NCBI GenBank assembly: GCA_900768505.1
Contig: CAAGED010000056.1
Location: 46,296 to 110,295, forward strand
DNA: 64,000 bases
Direction of reading: 5' to 3'
From: Lentisphaeria bacterium
GTDB taxonomy: Bacteria; Verrucomicrobiota; Lentisphaeria; Victivallales; Victivallaceae
In this document: positions 61,253 to 64,000 of the stretch, piece after piece
Numbering within the stretch: position 1 is the first letter of the stretch
Layout: each line of letters starts with the position of its first letter
The notes under the pieces: model-generated
Told to the model about the DNA's origin: nothing
What the model saw: the letters and a program-made list of their open reading frames with translations, nothing else
Database searches by the model: none
Position numbers and translations under genes: made by a program

Positions 61253-63658
61253 ATGACTCGTGAGGAATTTAAAAACGCGGTCAGCCGCCGAATTATTTTT
61301 TCAGACGGTGCCACCGGCACTGAATTGATTAAGCGCGGAATGCCGCAAGGGGTTTCGCCGGAGGTTTGGGTCATTGAGCACCCGGAAATTATATCTGAAA
61401 TTCAGCAGGCTTATTTTCGGGCTGGCAGCGATATAATTTATGTTCCCAGCTTCGGCGGGAATCCATTAAAATTGGCGGAATTCGATTTGGCGGAAAGTTG
61501 CTTCGAAATTAATCGGAAACTGGCTGAGATTTCCCGAAAAAATTTGCCGGATAAGGTTTGGTGCTTCGGAGATATCTCCCCCTCCGGGCAGTTTGTCGAA
61601 CCATTCGGCGATCTGCCATTCGAGGAGGCCGTGGAAAATTACCGGCAGCAAATCCGTGGTTTGATTGACGGCGGAGTGGACGGACTGGTAATTGAAACCA
61701 TGCTGGATTTGCAGGAATGCCGCGCCGCCGTTATCGCCGCAAGGGAGTTGTGCAATTTACCGATTATGCTGACCATGACCTTTGACGAAAGCGGCCGTTC
61801 CCTGACCGGCAACGATCCGTTGTCCTGCCTGATTACCCTGCAGAGTTTGGGTGTGGACGCCTTTGGCTGTAATTGTTCCACCGGACCGGAGGAGATGGTG
61901 AAGTTGATTGCCGCCATTAAACCTTACGCCACCATTCCGTTGATCGCCAAACCAAATGCCGGGCTGCCGGATTTCATTGACGGCCGAACAATTTTTAATT
62001 TGAAAGCGGAACAATTCGGCCGCTGCGCCGCCGGGCTGGTTGCGGCGGGTGTAAACATCATGGGCGGATGTTGCGGTACCACTCCGGAGCATATCGCTTC
62101 TCTGGTCGCCAACGGCCGTGACTTGCAACCGATTCCACCGCAGCGCCGGGCGATCAGTGCGCTTGCCTCGCCTCGCGGCAGTTATATCATTACTCCGGAT
62201 AGTGCCGGAATTATCGGCGAACGCATCAACCCTACCGGCAAAAAACAATTGCAGGCTGAATTGCGCGAACAATCGCTGGAGAGCGTGAAACGGCTGGCGC
62301 GGGAGCAGGAGGAGCGTGGGGCGGTTATATTGGATTTGAATTTCGGCAGCGGCGGCATTGATGAGAAATTAATGATGCGCAAGGCGATTTGCGCATTGAG
62401 CGGCAGCTGTAATCTGCCTTTTTCCATTGACACTACCAATCCGGAGGTTTTGGAGGAGGCGCTGCGTCTCTGCCCGGGGAGGGCGCTGGTGAATTCGATT
62501 TCCGGCGAACGCGAACGGCTTCAGGTAAATTTAAAAATCGCCGCCAAATACGGCGCTATGATAATCATTCTGCCGCTGGACGATCAGGGTATTCCTGAGG
62601 AGACGGCGGGACGACGAAAAATTGCTCGGCAGGTTTATGATGCGGCGCTGGCGGCGGGACTGAACCGGGAGGATTTGGTGTTGGATATTTTGGTTATGTC
62701 CGTGGCGACTGGCAGTGAAAATGCGCTTCGGGCGCTGGAGATGGTGGAGTTCGGGGCACATGAGTTGAAAGTGAATACCACCTGCGGCCTCTCAAACATC
62801 AGCTTTGGAATGCCGGAGCGGGAAAAAATCAACGGTGCATTTCTTACTATGGCTCTGGCTCGGGGGATGAATTTGGCTATTGCCAATGTCGGGTCGGAGT
62901 ATTTGATGACCGCTTTGGCCGCCTCCGGAGCATTGACTGGAGGAATGAGCGGCATTAAGCGCTATATTGACAAATTTTCCGCCCATGCAGCCGTGCCGGG
63001 GGGAGAAACTTCGCAATTGCCGCCGGAAAAAATGGTTTATAACGGCATCCTTTGCGGAGATGCCCAGCTGACTGTTAAATCCATTGCATTGGCTCTGAAG
63101 GCCGGATTAAGTGCTAAATCACTGGTGGACGATTATTTAATTCAGGCGATTAATCAAGTTGGAGAGTTGTACGACAAGAAAAAATATTTTTTGCCGCAAC
63201 TGATGCAGAGTGCTGAAGCGATGAGCGCCGGATTCAATTATTTGGAACCGGTATTGCGGGAGAATTCCAGCTCTGAAATCAAGAAGCCCAAGGTGGTCAT
63301 TGCCACGGTGCAGGGAGATATCCATGATATTGGAAAGAATATTGCCGGATTGATGTTGAAAAATTATGGTTTCGAGGTGATTGATTTGGGCAAGGACGTT
63401 CCGGCGGAAAGGATTGTCGAGGCGTTGCGTATTTATGATGCCAGGATTTTAGGGTTGTCCGCATTGATGACTACCACCATGGTTCGTCTGCCGGAGGTGA
63501 TTGAGGCTGTGCGCGCGGCGGGGTTGGATAAGGTGAAAATTATGGTGGCTGGAGCGGTGGTGGATCAGGCATATGCGGATTTGATTGGTGCCGACGGTTA
63601 TGCTGCCGACGCCATGGCGGGAGTTGTACTGGCCAAAGAGTTTGCCAAAAATGTGTAA
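61253..63658 (+). CDS. metH: Cobalamin-dependent methionine synthase without reactivation domain
   Basis: An 801-aa protein, against about 1200 for full MetH. The domains in order are as follows. Homocysteine binding is at about 1-290, with zinc ligands in DAFGCNCSTGPEEM and NIMGGCCGTTPEHI. Methyltetrahydrofolate binding is at about 310-570 (GIIGERINPTGKK, AVILDLNFGSGG). The cap domain is at about 580-670. The B12 domain has VQGDIHDIGKNIAGLMLKN, with the cobalt-ligating His near residue 691. The fourth, reactivation, domain is missing and is encoded just upstream. AAGGAG lies upstream of the ATG. It makes methionine from homocysteine and so links to metK and ahcY at 37-41 kb. Confidence 0.95.
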   Translation: MTREEFKNAVSRRIIFSDGATGTELIKRGMPQGVSPEVWVIEHPEIISEIQQAYFRAGSDIIYVPSFGGNPLKLAEFDLAESCFEINRKLAEISRKNLPDKVWCFGDISPSGQFVEPFGDLPFEEAVENYRQQIRGLIDGGVDGLVIETMLDLQECRAAVIAARELCNLPIMLTMTFDESGRSLTGNDPLSCLITLQSLGVDAFGCNCSTGPEEMVKLIAAIKPYATIPLIAKPNAGLPDFIDGRTIFNLKAEQFGRCAAGLVAAGVNIMGGCCGTTPEHIASLVANGRDLQPIPPQRRAISALASPRGSYIITPDSAGIIGERINPTGKKQLQAELREQSLESVKRLAREQEERGAVILDLNFGSGGIDEKLMMRKAICALSGSCNLPFSIDTTNPEVLEEALRLCPGRALVNSISGERERLQVNLKIAAKYGAMIIILPLDDQGIPEETAGRRKIARQVYDAALAAGLNREDLVLDILVMSVATGSENALRALEMVEFGAHELKVNTTCGLSNISFGMPEREKINGAFLTMALARGMNLAIANVGSEYLMTALAASGALTGGMSGIKRYIDKFSAHAAVPGGETSQLPPEKMVYNGILCGDAQLTVKSIALALKAGLSAKSLVDDYLIQAINQVGELYDKKKYFLPQLMQSAEAMSAGFNYLEPVLRENSSSEIKKPKVVIATVQGDIHDIGKNIAGLMLKNYGFEVIDLGKDVPAERIVEALRIYDARILGLSALMTTTMVRLPEVIEAVRAAGLDKVKIMVAGAVVDQAYADLIGADGYAADAMAGVVLAKEFAKNV

Positions 63659-63735
63659 TCATGAATAAAAAATGTTAATTTGGCGTTTATCGGCTGTATA
63701 AAGGTAAAAAATTAAAAAAAATTGGATGGGGTGAT

Positions 63736-63763
63736 TTGAAAAATCCAAAAGATGGATTATATT
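63736..63763 (+). promoter_or_regulatory. Probable promoter of the tRNA-Gly genes
   Basis: TTGAAA (63736-63741) and TATATT (63758-63763) are separated by 16 bp and end 16 bp before the first tRNA. This is the best sigma-70-like pair in the window. Confidence 0.5.
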
Positions 63764-63779
63764 CTTACCATTGCGACAA

Positions 63780-63855
63780 GCGAGTGTAGCTCAGCTGGTA
63801 GAGCATCACGTTGCCAACGTGATTGTCGACGGTTCGAATCCGTTCACTCGCTCCA
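63780..63855 (+). tRNA. tRNA-Gly(GCC), first copy
   Basis: A 76-nt cloverleaf with acceptor GCGAGTG/CACTCGC, D-arm GCTC/GAGC and anticodon stem TCACG/CGTGA around loop TTGCCAA, giving anticodon GCC (glycine). The T-arm is GACGG/CCGTT around TTCGAAT, and CCA is encoded. All stems pair. Confidence 0.97.
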
Positions 63856-63911
63856 TTTTTTTCCAAAATGAGGGGAATGTCAGTTGCAATTTTTGTGTTG
63901 TTTTTGAATGT

Positions 63912-63987
63912 GCGAGTGTAGCTCAGCTGGTAGAGCATCACGTTGCCAACGTGATTGTCGACGGTTCGAATCCGTTCACTCGCTCCA
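63912..63987 (+). tRNA. tRNA-Gly(GCC), second copy
   Basis: Identical to the first copy over all 76 nt, including the encoded CCA. It starts 57 bp after the first ends. The spacer differs from the flanks, so the pair arose by tandem duplication or is kept identical by gene conversion. Further copies could lie beyond the right edge. Confidence 0.97.
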
Positions 63988-64000
63988 TTTTTTCAAAACA

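Noticed and set aside
1..64000. CRISPR arrays, prophage or IS elements
   Set aside because: No regularly spaced repeats, Cas, integrase, transposase or phage structural genes were found on either strand.

Overview
The window looks like chromosomal DNA from a Gram-negative member of the PVC superphylum, most likely Lentisphaerota (Victivallales-like). This is an inference from gene content, not a database result. The supporting traits are many prepilin-type proteins whose cleavage site lacks the usual Gly(-1), a prepilin-like protein with an FADGH tail, very large secreted TPR proteins, a TolQ/TolR-type motor cluster with a DUF4159 protein, secreted and intracellular glycosidases, and an outer-membrane gene set (Pal, TolC-like, MlaEF). 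Base composition is moderate and codon use looks even. There is no sign of a prophage, IS element or CRISPR array.

Layout. 1-4.4 kb (minus): five pseudopilin genes in the order G-H-I-J-K, the last running off the left edge. 4.6-4.9 kb: a single-domain NIF3/YqfO-like protein. 5.3-21.5 kb (plus): the most unusual block. It holds three secreted TPR proteins (2535, 524 and 759 aa), two of which share a recurring beta-type module of about 100 residues, then one TolQ/ExbB, two TolR/ExbD, a cryptic third ExbD-like protein without the motor Asp, a TolA/TonB-like coiled-coil protein and a membrane-anchored DUF4159 protein. 21.6-25.8 kb: a secreted glycosidase-like protein and a secreted lectin-fold protein. 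25.9-27.5 kb (minus): MlaF/MlaE lipid transporter. 27.9-32.4 kb (plus): a sugar-type ABC ATPase, then ribBA-ribH-nusB-ftsY. 32.4-36.5 kb (minus): D-aminoacylase-like hydrolase, GH29 fucosidase, FAD reductase. 36.5-37.1 kb: a gene-free, repeat- and hairpin-rich stretch. 37.1-41.0 kb (minus): metK, adenosine kinase-like gene, ahcY. 41.2-43.4 kb (plus): HPr and Enzyme I. 43.7-44.5 kb: a secreted short-repeat protein. 44.7-46.1 kb (minus): a TolC-type gene split by a frameshift. 46.2-50.2 kb (minus): a prepilin-like gene, then a cobalamin/siderophore-type ABC importer with a radical SAM gene inside the operon. 50.5-51.4 kb: a sugar isomerase/epimerase-like gene. 51.6-54.2 kb (minus): rpmJ-rpsM-rpsK-rpoA-rplQ without rpsD. 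55.2-58.7 kb: a rhamnosidase-like protein and Pal. 59.2-60.1 kb (minus): an XRE-type regulator. 60.4-63.7 kb: a stand-alone MetH reactivation domain and a short MetH. 63.8-64.0 kb: two identical tRNA-Gly(GCC) genes.

How the genes connect. MetK, AhcY, the adenosine kinase-like protein, split MetH and the possible B12 importer make up a nearly complete S-adenosylmethionine cycle. The 5-21 kb cluster reads as a proton-powered trans-envelope machine: inner-membrane motor, periplasmic linker proteins and large secreted TPR scaffolds. It is the best candidate here for an undescribed system. Start codons were moved from the longest possible reading frame wherever a Shine-Dalgarno site, signal peptide or family N-terminus decided the matter.
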